Positions 27,805 to 37,151 of a stretch of 64,000 bases of DNA are shown one piece after another; position 1 is the stretch's first letter; every line of letters begins with the position of its first letter. Where the stretch lies: the NCBI GenBank assembly GCA_002300355.1, contig NSGV01000003.1, forward strand, positions 372,001 through 436,000, read 5' to 3'. The position numbers were made by a program, and so were the translations under genes. Under the pieces are notes generated by a model. The model was not told the origin of the DNA. It did not search any database and worked only from the letters and a program-made list of their open reading frames with translations. Source of the stretch: Streptomyces sp. TLI_235 (GTDB taxonomy: Bacteria; Actinomycetota; Actinomycetes; Streptomycetales; Streptomycetaceae).

Positions 27805-27978
27805 TCTGGGACAACGGGCTCCGAACGGGGGGATTTTCGTACTAGCCCGGAAGTTGAGCCAGAACCCGGTTCAACCGCCGCCGACAACGTTTGGCCCGGT
27901 CCTGCCTTTTGTATCTGTCCCCCAAACGGATCGCCCCGCCCCGCACGCGGCACTCAGGGACGCGCTCGCGGCGCTCCC

Positions 27979-28758
27979 TCATGGCCGGTAGACCATGCCT
28001 GGCTGAGGCTTGGCGGGGGCGAGCAGTTGCGACACCGTGACGATGGTGTAGCCACGCTGTTTGAGCTCCTTGATCACTCCAGGTACGGCGGGCACGGTCC
28101 CCTTGTGCAGGTCGTGCAGCAGGATGATGCCGTCGCGGTGCGTCTGGTCGAGCACTCTTTTGGTGATCAGAGCCGAGTCGGTCGTCTCGTAGTCCTTGGC
28201 CGTGACGCTCCACAGCACCTGCGCCAATTTCAAGTCCCGGCAGATTTTCGCCACTTTGCGGTTGGTACGGCCCTCCGGCGGACGCATCAGGACGGGTCTG
28301 ACGCCGATGATCTTCTCGATGGCGTCCTGCGTACTGGCCAGTTCCCGGCGGACGTCGTCCTCGTCGAGGTCTGTCAGCCTCCTGTGGTTCCAGGTGTGAT
28401 TGCCGATCTCGTGCCCCTCGTCCGAGATGCGACGCAGGATATCGGGGTACTTCGCGATGTGGCCCTTGCCCTGAACGAAGAACGTGGCGTGCAGGCCCTC
28501 GCGCTCGAGGATGTCCAGCAGCCCGGGGGTGGTCGGGCTGGGGCCGCCGTCGAAGCTGAGGGCCACGCACTTCGCCTGGCGGCAGTCGACGTTTCCTGCC
28601 ACCGATCCCGATGCCTCCGCTCGGGCAGCGCGCGGCGAGGTGTCATCGTAGGTCGTGACCGTCAGGGCCACAGTCAGCGCGACGGCCGACACGGCGGCTA
28701 CCGCTATCGAGACGGCGATGAGCGGGCGAGAACGTCTTCTACGTGTGATGAGAGACAT
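27979..28758 (-). CDS. Polysaccharide deacetylase-like (NodB) protein
   Basis: 259 residues with an N-terminal anchor or signal (residues 12-35) and a NodB domain. Motif 1 reads SFDGGPS instead of the usual TFDDGPS, so the metal-binding second Asp is Gly. Motif 2 is HEIGNHTWNH with both His kept. Later motifs RPPEG and ILLHD are present. NodB enzymes remove N-acetyl groups from peptidoglycan or other polymers outside the membrane. The D-to-G change may reduce or abolish metal catalysis. It is 31 bp from the acyltransferase gene and probably in one operon with it. Confidence 0.8.
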   Translation of the reverse strand: MSLITRRRRSRPLIAVSIAVAAVSAVALTVALTVTTYDDTSPRAARAEASGSVAGNVDCRQAKCVALSFDGGPSPTTPGLLDILEREGLHATFFVQGKGHIAKYPDILRRISDEGHEIGNHTWNHRRLTDLDEDDVRRELASTQDAIEKIIGVRPVLMRPPEGRTNRKVAKICRDLKLAQVLWSVTAKDYETTDSALITKRVLDQTHRDGIILLHDLHKGTVPAVPGVIKELKQRGYTIVTVSQLLAPAKPQPGMVYRP

Positions 28759-28789
28759 GCGAGATCTTTCTTCGGATGGAGTTTCCGGG

Positions 28790-29941
28790 TTACCGCGTGC
28801 GGGCGGGAGCCGGTGTCACGGCAGGATCCTGAAGCCGCATGTCGAGCGTCAGGCGATGCCTCAGCAGGCGTCCGAGCCGGCGCTCCACCGTTGTGTGGAT
28901 GAGCAGGGACAGCCCCAGCACGCAGACGACGGACACCGCCATCGAAGGCAGCGGCTCCAGCCTCGGAACGGCCCGGATCAAGCCTTTGGCCAAGGGAATT
29001 CCGATGCTTTGGTGGATGAGGTAGAAGGGGTAGGTGAGTCCCCCCGCAGTGACCAGCCAACGCCATCGCAACCTCGCCAGCGGTCCTCCGACACCGGCCA
29101 GCGCCAGCAGCCCGAGACAGAGCGTGAGAACGGCCGCGCAGACGGCCCAGGAGGGCCGGCTCTCGCCGAGGGGTACGTTGGCGTGATCGGCCACCCGGAG
29201 TTCGAGCACGGTGAGTTCGTAGGCCCAGGCGAAGCCCAGCAGCAGCCACAGCAGGAGGCTCTGTCCGAACCTGTGCATGAGGTGGAGGACGATTCCGGCG
29301 ACGAAGAGGCCGGCGTACCGGGGCAGTACGAATTCGTCGAGTAGCGGCGACTGGAGTTCGAGGGTGATGACACCGGCCAGGAGCCAGGCTCCGCAGAAGG
29401 TCACCACCCGCCGATACGACAGCCCGAAGACGATCAGCAGGGCCATCAGCAGGTAAAAACGGGCCTCCACCCAGAGCGTCCAGCTGACGCCGTCAACCAG
29501 TTCGAGTCCCAGTGGTCCCGGAGCCATCGTCAGGTTTCCCAGGACGGTACGAGGGTCGATGCGGGTGGTGGCAGGCCAGTGGCCCATCCGCGAGACAAGG
29601 ACGAGCCCGACGATGAGGAGTACGGCGCACCAGTAGGCGGGGAAGAGCCGTGTGACGCGGGAGACGGTGAACTGTGCGAGAGTCCGTCCCCAGCAGCTCA
29701 TACAGATGACGAAGCCGCTGATGGTGAAGAAGAACTCCACGCCGAGCCAGCCGTAGCGGCTCATCTCATGCACAAACGGCGTGAAATCCCGGAGTTCGGC
29801 CCTTCCCCAGAAGTGTGGGGTGGGTGTCCCGAGGAAGTGGTACGCGGCCACCATGACCGCTGCCACTAGGCGGAGCCCGTCTATCGCGGCCAGGCGCGCG
29901 GGCCCGCTCCGCGGTCTGGGAATCGGTCTGTCGGACGGCAT
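28790..29941 (-). CDS. Acyltransferase 3 (OafA-like) membrane protein
   Basis: 383 residues with about ten membrane spans. The family hallmark is near the start: AAIDGLRLVAAVMVAAYHF (Arg in the first loop and the conserved His). GVEFFFTISGFVICM follows as usual. Such proteins O-acylate cell-surface sugars or antibiotics. The neighbouring deacetylase and methyltransferase suggest a small group modifying a surface polymer or glycolipid. The start ATG has no better competitor. Confidence 0.85.
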   Translation of the reverse strand: MPSDRPIPRPRSGPARLAAIDGLRLVAAVMVAAYHFLGTPTPHFWGRAELRDFTPFVHEMSRYGWLGVEFFFTISGFVICMSCWGRTLAQFTVSRVTRLFPAYWCAVLLIVGLVLVSRMGHWPATTRIDPRTVLGNLTMAPGPLGLELVDGVSWTLWVEARFYLLMALLIVFGLSYRRVVTFCGAWLLAGVITLELQSPLLDEFVLPRYAGLFVAGIVLHLMHRFGQSLLLWLLLGFAWAYELTVLELRVADHANVPLGESRPSWAVCAAVLTLCLGLLALAGVGGPLARLRWRWLVTAGGLTYPFYLIHQSIGIPLAKGLIRAVPRLEPLPSMAVSVVCVLGLSLLIHTTVERRLGRLLRHRLTLDMRLQDPAVTPAPARTR

Positions 29942-29959
29942 GTCGCCACCAGAGCCGAT

Positions 29960-30763
29960 TCAGGCGGTGGGCAGGGGCGAGCGGCTGACACGTATCTTCG
30001 ACTGGCCATGCGGGCGCTTCTCCCAGTCCTCCATGTACCGCGCGTGCAGACCGTGCCGCCGCGCCAGGTTCAGGAGGGTTTCGGTGCGGTAGTAGAAATC
30101 CTCGCGCAGTACCTGGTGTTCGGTGCCCTCGGTGCGGTCGAAGGTGAAGTCGAAGAACCCGGTGTCGGTCAGTACGCGGCCGACGTGCGTCAGGCACTGG
30201 TCGATGACCTCCAGCGGCGAGTGGGAGAAGACGCTGTGCGCGTGGACGACATCGAAGTGGTCGTCGGGCAGGAAGTCCAGAGTGAGGTCGCCGGTGATGG
30301 TCAGATGCGGCAGCTTGTCCTGGATACGGTGCTCGACGAGGGTTTTCTTGGCGGCCATCAGGATGTCGGGCGAGATGTCGATGCCGTAGTAGTTGCCGGT
30401 GTGAAGGTGCCTGATGAAGCGCCAGCCGCCGCGCAGGTTGCCGCAGCCGATGTCGAGCATGCGGTGGTCCGGGCGCAGCCCGTGTTCGATGAGGTAGTCG
30501 AACTGCATCTGCCCGAGTGCCAGCCAGCGGTCATGGGTCTGGCTGCCGACCGCGGCTTCCGGGTTGCGGCGGGTGTCTGAGGCCATCACGGCGCGGTAGT
30601 AGCCGACGTGGTCGGGGTGCTTGAGGCGCAGCCAGGTGTCTCGGCCGGCCCGTCGCAGGTACGGGATGACGCGGCCGGGGTGGCGCAGGGCGTATCCGGT
30701 CTTGTGGGTGAGGGCGGCGCGGTTGTTGCGCAGTTTCTTCGGTGTCTTGGCGTCGGCGGGCAT
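29960..30763 (-). CDS. Class I SAM-dependent methyltransferase
   Basis: 267 residues from ATG 30763 with GGAGGT ten bases ahead. Motif I MLDIGCGNLRGGWRF lies near residue 97, YYGIDISPDIL gives the acidic residue at the end of strand 2, and HFDVVHAHSVFSH is motif IV. The basic N-terminus resembles sugar or lipid methyltransferases found in glycosylation loci. It ends 18 bp before the acyltransferase start, supporting one operon of three genes. Confidence 0.85.
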   Translation of the reverse strand: MPADAKTPKKLRNNRAALTHKTGYALRHPGRVIPYLRRAGRDTWLRLKHPDHVGYYRAVMASDTRRNPEAAVGSQTHDRWLALGQMQFDYLIEHGLRPDHRMLDIGCGNLRGGWRFIRHLHTGNYYGIDISPDILMAAKKTLVEHRIQDKLPHLTITGDLTLDFLPDDHFDVVHAHSVFSHSPLEVIDQCLTHVGRVLTDTGFFDFTFDRTEGTEHQVLREDFYYRTETLLNLARRHGLHARYMEDWEKRPHGQSKIRVSRSPLPTA

Positions 30764-30853
30764 GGTGAAGCGACCTCCGTGCGAAAGGGGATCCCGTGAG
30801 GGTTGAATGAGAGGAAGGGGATGAAGGCGATGTGTCGCGATGTGGTCTCGCGG

Positions 30854-31810
30854 TCAGACGCGGCGACGCAGGAGCAGCACGGTTGCGATCGTGAGCACAG
30901 TGGCGAGACCGCCGAGGACGGCGGTGTCGGTCCACTGGAAGATCCAGTAGTCACCGGCCGGGTTGGCTCGGTAGTAGCGGGCCACGTACCCGTGCGCCGC
31001 CATGCACTCCTTGAGCTGGGCGCCCGACGGGAAGGGGCAGTTCAGCGCGTCGTCGTGGCGGCCGGTGGCGGTGATCAGACCGTAGTCGCCGGTCGACCAC
31101 TTCTCGGCCATCGGCGGTTTGGGGATGCTGCCGGCGCTTACGTAGGTGCGCGGCGAGACCAGCAGCCGGGCCCGGTGCGTCCACTCCAGCAGGAGCGTCA
31201 TCACCCCCGTTACCAGCAGGGTCAGTCCCATCGCCGCCAGTACCCGGCGGGCCAGCAGACCCAGCAGGGTGCCGGCCGCCAGGCCGAACAGGGCGGCCGC
31301 GACAACGCGGGGGCCCGAGCCGCTCAGGGCCGTGTTCTCGTACCAGAACAGGCCGTAACTCCGGTCCGCGGCCGGCCGCCACCACCAGGCGAACACTCCC
31401 GCGAGCAGGCCGGAGAGGGCGATCGTGGTCGCCGCGGCCAGGGCGAACCGGGAGGCGAACCACTGGCCGCGTCTCACGTCTTGCGCGAGGATCATGCGGT
31501 GTGTGCCCAGTTCCCGGTCGCGGCCCAGTAGCGGGGCGCCCCAGAAGACGCCGATGATGACGGGCAGGGCGATGTTCAGCGCTCCGAGGTACTTCAGCGG
31601 CTCGACGTCCAGCAGCAGGGGCAGACCGGTGTCGGACCGCGTGCAGTACAGCGGACCAGTGGCGCAGTGGTCGAACAGCCCGCTGTGCAGGGCGTCCAGC
31701 ATGCCCGAGCGGTAGTACACGGCGATCGCCGCAGCGACGAGCAGGGCGGTCGCGCCGATGCCGGCCGACACGCGCTGCTGGCGCCATGCGAGCCAAAGCG
31801 AGCCCTTCAC
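30854..31810 (-). CDS. ABC-2 type membrane protein
   Basis: 318 residues with six predicted spans, starting at ATG 31810 and overlapping the end of the ATPase gene (stop at 31807) by four bases. It has ABC-2 permease features: first span IGATALLVAAAIAVYYRSGM, then a periplasmic loop, and MILAQDVRRGQWFASRF. With the GntR and ATPase genes it forms a three-gene operon like YtrA-type drug or stress exporters. Confidence 0.8.
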   Translation of the reverse strand: MKGSLWLAWRQQRVSAGIGATALLVAAAIAVYYRSGMLDALHSGLFDHCATGPLYCTRSDTGLPLLLDVEPLKYLGALNIALPVIIGVFWGAPLLGRDRELGTHRMILAQDVRRGQWFASRFALAAATTIALSGLLAGVFAWWWRPAADRSYGLFWYENTALSGSGPRVVAAALFGLAAGTLLGLLARRVLAAMGLTLLVTGVMTLLLEWTHRARLLVSPRTYVSAGSIPKPPMAEKWSTGDYGLITATGRHDDALNCPFPSGAQLKECMAAHGYVARYYRANPAGDYWIFQWTDTAVLGGLATVLTIATVLLLRRRV

Positions 31811-32718
31811 GCCGCCGCCTCCGTCCGCTCGGCGGGGGCGGGGTGCCCCGGCTCACCGGCCTGAAGGTAGCCGATCAGGATGTCCTCCAGGCCAGGCCGT
31901 TCGATGTGCCAGTCGCCGCGCATCGGTCCGCGCTGCCGTATCAGGGCGGTCAGCTGCCTGCCGCCAGTGCGGCTCCGCACGACGGTGTGCTGTCCGGCAA
32001 GGATGTCGGCCTGGCCGGCGGGTCCGGTCAGTACTGCATGGCTCCTGCGCAGTACCTCAACGTCCTCGCTCAGCTCGACGCGGCCGTCCCGCAGTACCAG
32101 CACCCAGTCGCAGGTCTCCTCCAGTTCGGGCAGGACGTGCGAGGACAGCACGATGCTCATGCCGCGCTCCACGGCCTCGGCCATCAGCTGCGCCATGATC
32201 TCGCCTCGCGCCACGGGGTCCAGGTCGGCCAACGGTTCGTCGAGAAGCAGGAGTTCGGGTCGCTTGCCCAGTGCCAGGGCGAGCGCGACGCGAGTGCGCC
32301 GCCCGGGGGACAGGTCGCCGACGCGGGCGTGGAGCGGGATGTCGCCCTCGCGGACGATCCGCTCGGCGGTCGTCCGGTCCCACGAGGAGTTCAGCTTCTC
32401 GCCCATCAGCAGGGTGTCCGCCACGGTGAAACGCGGGTAGAGCGGCTTGTCCTGGGTGAGCAGAGCGACGCGGGCGCGGGCCTCTGACGTGCCGGGTACG
32501 GCTCCCAGCACACTCAGCTGCCCGGAGGCGGGTCGGAGCAGGCCGCCGGCTAGGTGCAGCAGTGTGCTCTTGCCAGCGCCGTTACGTCCGACAAGTGCGG
32601 TGATACGACCGTCGGGCACGGTGAACTCGCAGTCCCGCAGGGCCCAGCCGCCCCGCCTCCGGTGCCGGAATCCCAGCTCCGTGGCGCGCAGCGCCGCCGA
32701 CGCGTCAGGCCCGGTCAT
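31807..32718 (-). CDS. ABC transporter ATP-binding protein
   Basis: 303 residues from ATG 32718. Walker A is GRNGAGKST, Q-loop region LLTQDKPLYPRF, signature LSPGRRTR (degenerate compared with LSGGQ), Walker B LLLLDEPLADLD and the switch VLSSHV. The start overlaps the end of the GntR gene by four bases. The C-terminal 80 residues are typical of CcmA/NatA-like exporter ATPases. Confidence 0.9.
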   Translation of the reverse strand: MTGPDASAALRATELGFRHRRRGGWALRDCEFTVPDGRITALVGRNGAGKSTLLHLAGGLLRPASGQLSVLGAVPGTSEARARVALLTQDKPLYPRFTVADTLLMGEKLNSSWDRTTAERIVREGDIPLHARVGDLSPGRRTRVALALALGKRPELLLLDEPLADLDPVARGEIMAQLMAEAVERGMSIVLSSHVLPELEETCDWVLVLRDGRVELSEDVEVLRRSHAVLTGPAGQADILAGQHTVVRSRTGGRQLTALIRQRGPMRGDWHIERPGLEDILIGYLQAGEPGHPAPAERTEAAA

Positions 32719-33146
32719 ACGTTCTCCTTCTTTCGTTCCCGGTCGCCCGGGGTTGTGCTGTCGTGCTCGTCGTCGTAGGCATCCAGGGCGGCTGTGACCA
32801 GGGCGAGGACATCTGCCCGCTCCAGCCCCGTGGCCCGCGCGCAGGCCACCCAGTCGGCGACCTTCTGGCGCAGCGGAGAGTCGTTCTCCGCCCCGGGCCG
32901 GGCGAGCGACCGCGTCACGAAGGTCCCGAGGCCACGGCGCAGTTCGACCAGACCAGCCTGTTCCATGTCGCGGTAGGCCCGCAGCACGGTGTTGGGGTTG
33001 ATGGCGGTCGCCGCCACCACCTCCCTGGCCGTGGGCAACTTGTCCCCGACCTGCAAGGTGCCCATCCGCAGCGCCCGTTCGGTCTGCTCGATGATCTGCA
33101 CGTAGGCCGGTACGCCACTGCCACGGTCGATCCGGTAGTCGATCAC
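32715..33146 (-). CDS. GntR family regulator, YtrA subfamily
   Basis: 143 residues: an N-terminal winged helix (VQIIEQTERALRMGTLQVGD, KLPTAREVVAATAINPNTVL, GLVELRRGLGTFV) with only a short two-helix C-terminal tail, which is the YtrA subfamily form. Such proteins repress their own operon with the ABC genes and respond to cell-wall antibiotics or stress. The AT-rich palindrome at 33176 upstream is the probable operator. Confidence 0.85.
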   Translation of the reverse strand: MIDYRIDRGSGVPAYVQIIEQTERALRMGTLQVGDKLPTAREVVAATAINPNTVLRAYRDMEQAGLVELRRGLGTFVTRSLARPGAENDSPLRQKVADWVACARATGLERADVLALVTAALDAYDDEHDSTTPGDRERKKENV

Positions 33147-33175
33147 ATCGCCTCCCTCCGCCCGACCATGCTTGT

Positions 33176-33189
33176 ATTAATGAATTAAT
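33176..33189. promoter_or_regulatory. AT-rich palindrome, likely GntR operator
   Basis: ATTAATGAATTAAT, six-base arms around GA, 30 bp before the GntR start and within a locally A/T-rich stretch that is rare in this GC-rich sequence. It may be both promoter element and operator. Confidence 0.6.
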
Positions 33190-33399
33190 GGAACCATAGT
33201 TGATGTCCGGCGACGATTTCAAACCCGCCGGGAGAACGACCGCGGTGCACCGGCTACCGGCGTCCAGCTGCACACGTGTTCCGTCATCCCCTCGCACGCG
33301 GAGCGCGGCAGTTGGACGAGGCCGCGTCGCCGCTCGGGCGAGGCTGCCCGCACGTGTGCGGTCACGAGTGGCATGGCGCAGCCGAGTGGGTGACGTTGC

Positions 33400-33510
33400 C
33401 GGGATGCCGGCCGGGCTGCTCGGGCAGCTGCTACGGCAGAAGGAGGGACGGGACGGCGAACCGTCGGCCTGGGTGATCGACGCACAGAGCGTCAAAACCT
33501 CGACCCGCGT
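33400..33510 (+). pseudogene. IS5-like transposase fragment
   Basis: A short piece reading MPAGLLGQLLRQKEGRDGEP then AWVIDAQSVKTSTRV matches the first catalytic Asp region of IS5-group (IS1647-like) transposases, usually (A/G)VVDSQSVKTS. It starts and stops without context. Confidence 0.5.
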
Positions 33511-33529
33511 CCACGCTCCCCGAGCGGGC

Positions 33530-33885
33530 TGCCCCGGCGCGCTGCAGCTGGGCTCTGCGGCGCGCGGGCTGGTCGCGTATGCGTGCCGCCGTTGCACCGC
33601 CCGGCGCAGCGGGGAGTGGGTGGCTGCCGTGCGGTATCGCGACGGATGGCAGCGGGTCTGCCATCGCCATCAGCGCTGGTTGCTGGGTGCCGTGACGGCC
33701 GCAGGCAAGAACGCCTTGACCTCGCCGGCTGCCCCGCGATCGCCGTGGCGCAGCGGCGGTGGCCGGTGGTGGCCCGGCGGGTGGTGGCGGCTGGGGTCGC
33801 GCCGGTAGCGGTGTTCGCGGTGGCCTGGGCGGTGGCGTGCCAGTGGTGGGATCTGGCGTTGGAAGGGGCCGCAAGGGCGCTGACG
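33530..33885 (+). pseudogene. Frameshifted Cys/His protein (TniQ-like pattern)
   Basis: One frame reads ACRRCTARRSGEWVAAVRYR then DGWQRVCHRHQRWLLG, a zinc-binding pattern like that in TniQ-type transposition proteins. After about 33710 the homologous continuation moves to another frame: LAGCPAIAVAQRRWPVVARR and VFAVAWAVACQWWDLALE. A single frame break separates them. Both ends are missing. Confidence 0.45.
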
Positions 33886-33996
33886 ACCCGTCGCCGGCCC
33901 CGGCCGGACTCGGCGGAGCGGATCCGCACGACTCCCACCTCAAGCGCTCGTGGCCAGGGCCGCCGGCGGTGGGTCGTCCGGGCCGTCGGGGATGCG

Positions 33997-34237
33997 TCAG
34001 CCGTGGTTGACGATGATGAAGATGCCCCAGCCGATCGCGGCGAGAACCACGGCGAAGCACACCGGCGACGGTGTAGCCGAGCGGCCCGGCAGCGGGGCGG
34101 CCGCCGGCCCCACCTGTGGGGGACGGCGGGTTGAGGGCCCGCACGCCGATCGCGAACAGCGCGGGCAGGCCGGCGCCCGCGAGCAGCCCCACCGCGATCA
34201 TCTTCCACAGGGCATTCAGGTTGATCCAGGAATTCAC
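33997..34237 (-). pseudogene. Small two-span membrane protein, frameshifted
   Basis: From GTG 34237 (AAGGGGAAG ahead) it reads NSWINLNALWKMIAVGLLAG then AGLPALFAIGVRAL, a small membrane protein like those next to Pit phosphate transporters in streptomycetes. The second span VCFAVVLAAIGWGIFIIVNH is in a shifted frame ending at 33997. The span is one base over a multiple of three. No pit gene is present. Confidence 0.6.
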
Positions 34238-34371
34238 GGCTTCCCCTTGTCCGAGCGCAGGGTGGAACTTCACGATCACGATCCCCCACGAGAGCCGCCC
34301 CTCGATCATCTGGCGGCCGACCGTTGGCAGGACCCGGGCGCCCACCTCGGAGGTCGCTTACGGGAGGGCGG

Positions 34372-34670
34372 TCAGTCGTTCGGCACGCCGTACTGCCGCG
34401 CGGGCGGCTCCTCATCAGTGGCGAAGCCGCCGTACAGCTGGAGGATGGCCGCACGGAGACCGGGGAGCAGGGTGCGGATCCCGCTCTCGTTCGGCATGGG
34501 GAAGCGGTCATCGCGCACACGCGCTGGCCAGGCCCCTGAGGCCCACACGTCCAAATCAGCTCCGGGTACTTGGCCTTGTCGGTCGGGTCGACGTGCCCGC
34601 GCTCGATGTGCTCGATGCGCAAGACGCCGCAACCGCGAAGCCCGTACGGAAACGTGACATTGCTCGAGGC
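34372..34670 (-). pseudogene. Frameshifted hypothetical protein
   Basis: One minus frame gives VTFPYGLRGCGVLRIEHIER then GHVDPTDKAKYPELIWTCGP; the continuation to the stop is in another frame: RFPMPNESGIRTLLPGLRAA then LQLYGGFATDEEPPARQYG. Together they look like one short protein of about 100 residues broken by a single shift near 34540. No clear start codon. Function unknown. Confidence 0.4.
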
Positions 34671-34739
34671 TCTCGGCTGAAACCTGCGGGGCTGCTGGTG
34701 CGTATACATCTGCGGCTGTTCCAGTGGAGGGGGGCCGTC

Positions 34740-35939
34740 GTGCGACGGGTTTCGATGGTGGGTGCGGCGCTGAGCGGGGTTCTGCTGCTGGCCGCGTGCA
34801 GTGGCGGCGGCGACGGTGCCGCGGGCGGTTCCGGCGGGTCGGGCGGCAGCGACGAGGGCAAGGGCGGCGCGGCGAAGGCGTCCGCGGCCGTCCTGTCGAT
34901 CGAGCCCAAGGACGGCGCGCAGAACGTGGCCCCGGGTGCGGTCAAGGTCTCGGTGGCGACCGGCAAGCTGATCGAGGTCGCGGTGACCGACAAGGACGGC
35001 AAGCCGGTCGAGGGCTCCATCGCGTCCGACGGCCTCACCTGGACCCCGGCCGCTGGCGGCCTCGCGGTCGGCTCGGCCTACAAGGTCAGCGCCAGGGCCT
35101 CGGACGCCTCCGGCGTGGTGACCACCGCCAGCAGCAGCTTCACCACCCTGACCCCGAAGAAGACCGTCAAGGTCTACGACAACGTGGTCGACGGTCAGAA
35201 GTTCGGCGTCGGCATGATCGTCTCGGTCAACTTCGGCACCAAGGTCAAGAACAAGAAGGAAGCCGAGAAGGCCGTCGCCGTGGAGGCCTCGGACGGCACC
35301 GAGGTCAAGGGCCACTGGTTCGAGGACGACACCCGCCTGGACCTGCGGCCCGCCGAGTACTGGAAGCCCGGCACCACGGTGAAGGTCCACCTGCGGACCA
35401 AGAGCGTGGAGCTGGCGCCCGGCGTGTACGGCGCGAGCGACCACGACGAGACCTTCACCGTCGCCCGCTCCCGGATCAGCGAGGTCGACGCCAGGACCCA
35501 CCAGATGGTCGTCAAGGAGGACGGCAAGCCCAACCAGACGATCCCGATCGTCGCGGGCACCAACGACAACCCGTCCTGGAACGGCACCATGGTCATCTCC
35601 GCCAAGAGCCGCATGGAGAAGATGACCTCCCGGGGCCAGGTCGGCCTCGTGGGCGAGGGCTACGACGCCGTCGAGCCGCACGCGATGCGCCTGACCACCA
35701 CCGGCACCTACCTGCACGGCAACCCCAAGTCCTGGGGAGACGTCGGCCGCGCGAACATCAGCCACGGCTGCATCGGCATGACCGACACCGAAGAGGGCGA
35801 CGAGAACTCCACCGCCGGCAAGGTCTACAACGCGTCGCTGGTCGGCGACGTCGTGATCATCCGGAACTCCATCAAGAAGGCCCCGCTCCAGCCCGACAAC
35901 GGCCTCAGCGGTTGGAACACGCCCTGGTCGCAGTGGTGA
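34740..35939 (+). CDS. L,D-transpeptidase lipoprotein
   Basis: 399 residues from GTG 34740 behind GGAGGGGGG. The lipobox LLLAACSG gives a lipid-modified Cys. A Gly/Ser linker precedes two Ig-like domains (about 50-260) and an ErfK/YbiS/YkuD catalytic domain with YLHGNPKSWGDVG then NISHGCIGM, the nucleophile Cys in place. It forms 3-3 crosslinks in peptidoglycan on the outer face of the membrane. It follows the Ldt-Mt2-like plan of actinobacteria. No partner gene adjacent. Confidence 0.9.
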   Translation: MRRVSMVGAALSGVLLLAACSGGGDGAAGGSGGSGGSDEGKGGAAKASAAVLSIEPKDGAQNVAPGAVKVSVATGKLIEVAVTDKDGKPVEGSIASDGLTWTPAAGGLAVGSAYKVSARASDASGVVTTASSSFTTLTPKKTVKVYDNVVDGQKFGVGMIVSVNFGTKVKNKKEAEKAVAVEASDGTEVKGHWFEDDTRLDLRPAEYWKPGTTVKVHLRTKSVELAPGVYGASDHDETFTVARSRISEVDARTHQMVVKEDGKPNQTIPIVAGTNDNPSWNGTMVISAKSRMEKMTSRGQVGLVGEGYDAVEPHAMRLTTTGTYLHGNPKSWGDVGRANISHGCIGMTDTEEGDENSTAGKVYNASLVGDVVIIRNSIKKAPLQPDNGLSGWNTPWSQW

Positions 35940-36044
35940 TCCCGGCCCGGAAACAGCAAATCCCGCACTCTGCGTAGCCCCGTTCACCAGGAGGGGAAGG
36001 TGCGTTCGGGCCTTCGCCCGTGAAGGTGGACACGCGGTTGGTTG

Positions 36045-36165
36045 TCACGCGGCGAGCGTGAGCTTAGCCGTGTGGTGTCGTCGCTCGTATTCGTTGGGGC
36101 TGAGCTGGCCGTTGGCGGAGTGCCGGCGTCGGGTGTTGTAGCGGGTCAGCCAGGCGCCGACCGGT
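36045..36165 (-). pseudogene. IS3 family transposase C-terminal remnant
   Basis: The last 35 to 40 codons before the stop at 36045 read WLTRYNTRRRHSANGQLSPN then EYERRHH, the typical end of the IS3 (OrfB) integrase core. The rest is missing; the phosphonate-type decarboxylase gene follows directly. Confidence 0.6.
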
Positions 36166-36203
36166 CCGCCACCGCCTGCCTCTGACCCGCACGGGAGGAA
36201 TCC

Positions 36204-37150
36204 ATGACGACCACAACCACGTTGGCCGAGCGGCTGCGCGACGCCGGGTTCGACTGCGCCCTGGGCGTCCCCGACTCGCACCTCACCGCGCTGATCGACA
36301 GCCTCGACCAGGCGATGCCCGGCCACCGCGTCCCGCGTGAGGACGCCGCCGCCGTCGCCGCCGTCGGCATGACGATCGCCGGCGGCCGCCCTCTGCTGTA
36401 CATGAAGAACGCCGGCCTGTTCACCACCGGCGACGCGCTCACCTCCCTGGCCGCCGACGCCGCGGTGCCGCTGGCCCTGCTGGTCGGCTGGGCCGGCACC
36501 GGCACCGACCGGCTCCCCCACCACGTCGTCACCGGGGAGCGCCCCACCGGCTTCCTCACCGGGCTCGGCATCGCCTGGACCACCCCCGACCGGGCGACCG
36601 ACCTCAACACCTGGTTCTGCGCCCACCGCGACGCCGGCCGGCACTGCGCCCTGCTCGTCCAGCCCGGAGGTCTGCACCGATGGCCCCCCGCCACACCATC
36701 GCCGCCACCGTCCTGCAGGCGGCCCACACCCGCCGGCTGCCGCTGTTCGTCAGCAACGGCTTCCTGTGCCGGGAGATCACGGCGCTCACCGCCCCGGGCC
36801 AGGACCGCGTCCTGCCGCTGGCCGGCGGCATGGGACTGGCCGCCGGCGTCGCCGCCGGATACGCCATGGCCACCGGCCCGTCCGGCCCGTGCAGCGCCAT
36901 CGTCCTCGAGGGCGACGGCAACCACCTGATGGGCTGGGGCTGCGCCCAGCTCATCGGCGCCCACGCCCTGCCCCTCGTGCACGTCGTCTCCTGCAACGGC
37001 GTCTACCAGTCCACCGGCGGCCAGACGGTCCCGGCCCGCACCGACGCCCTCACCTCCGCCGCGGCCCTCGACTACCGGCAGGCGTTCACCGCCATCACCA
37101 CCGAGCAGCTGGCCGACTACCTGGAACGGGCCACCGCACTGCCCGGCCAA
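36204..37150 (+). pseudogene. TPP-dependent (sulfo/phosphonopyruvate) decarboxylase, broken
   Basis: From ATG 36204 with GGGAGGAA ahead, residues 1-155 form the Pyr domain (FDCALGVPDSHLTALIDS, REDAAAVAAVGMTIAGGRP, NAGLFTTGDALTSLA). The frame has no stop where the PP domain starts; that domain is in another frame from 36680 (LFVSNGFLCREITAL, VLEGDGNHLMGWGCAQLIGA, which is the TPP GDG(x)N motif). A single-chain decarboxylase with a frame break is likelier than two subunits. The 3' end is replaced by an ISL3 remnant after about 37150, so it is incomplete. Family members act in phosphonate synthesis or coenzyme M formation. Confidence 0.65.
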
Positions 37151-37151
37151 G

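Noticed and set aside
33492..35987. 831-codon open frame on the minus strand
   Set aside because: Antisense to the L,D-transpeptidase. Only a small piece near 34550-34670 looks coding and is reported separately.
36204..36929. Separate alpha subunit with its own C-terminus
   Set aside because: The frame after 36680 is a shadow of the PP domain in the other frame, so a frame break in a single-chain enzyme is more likely.
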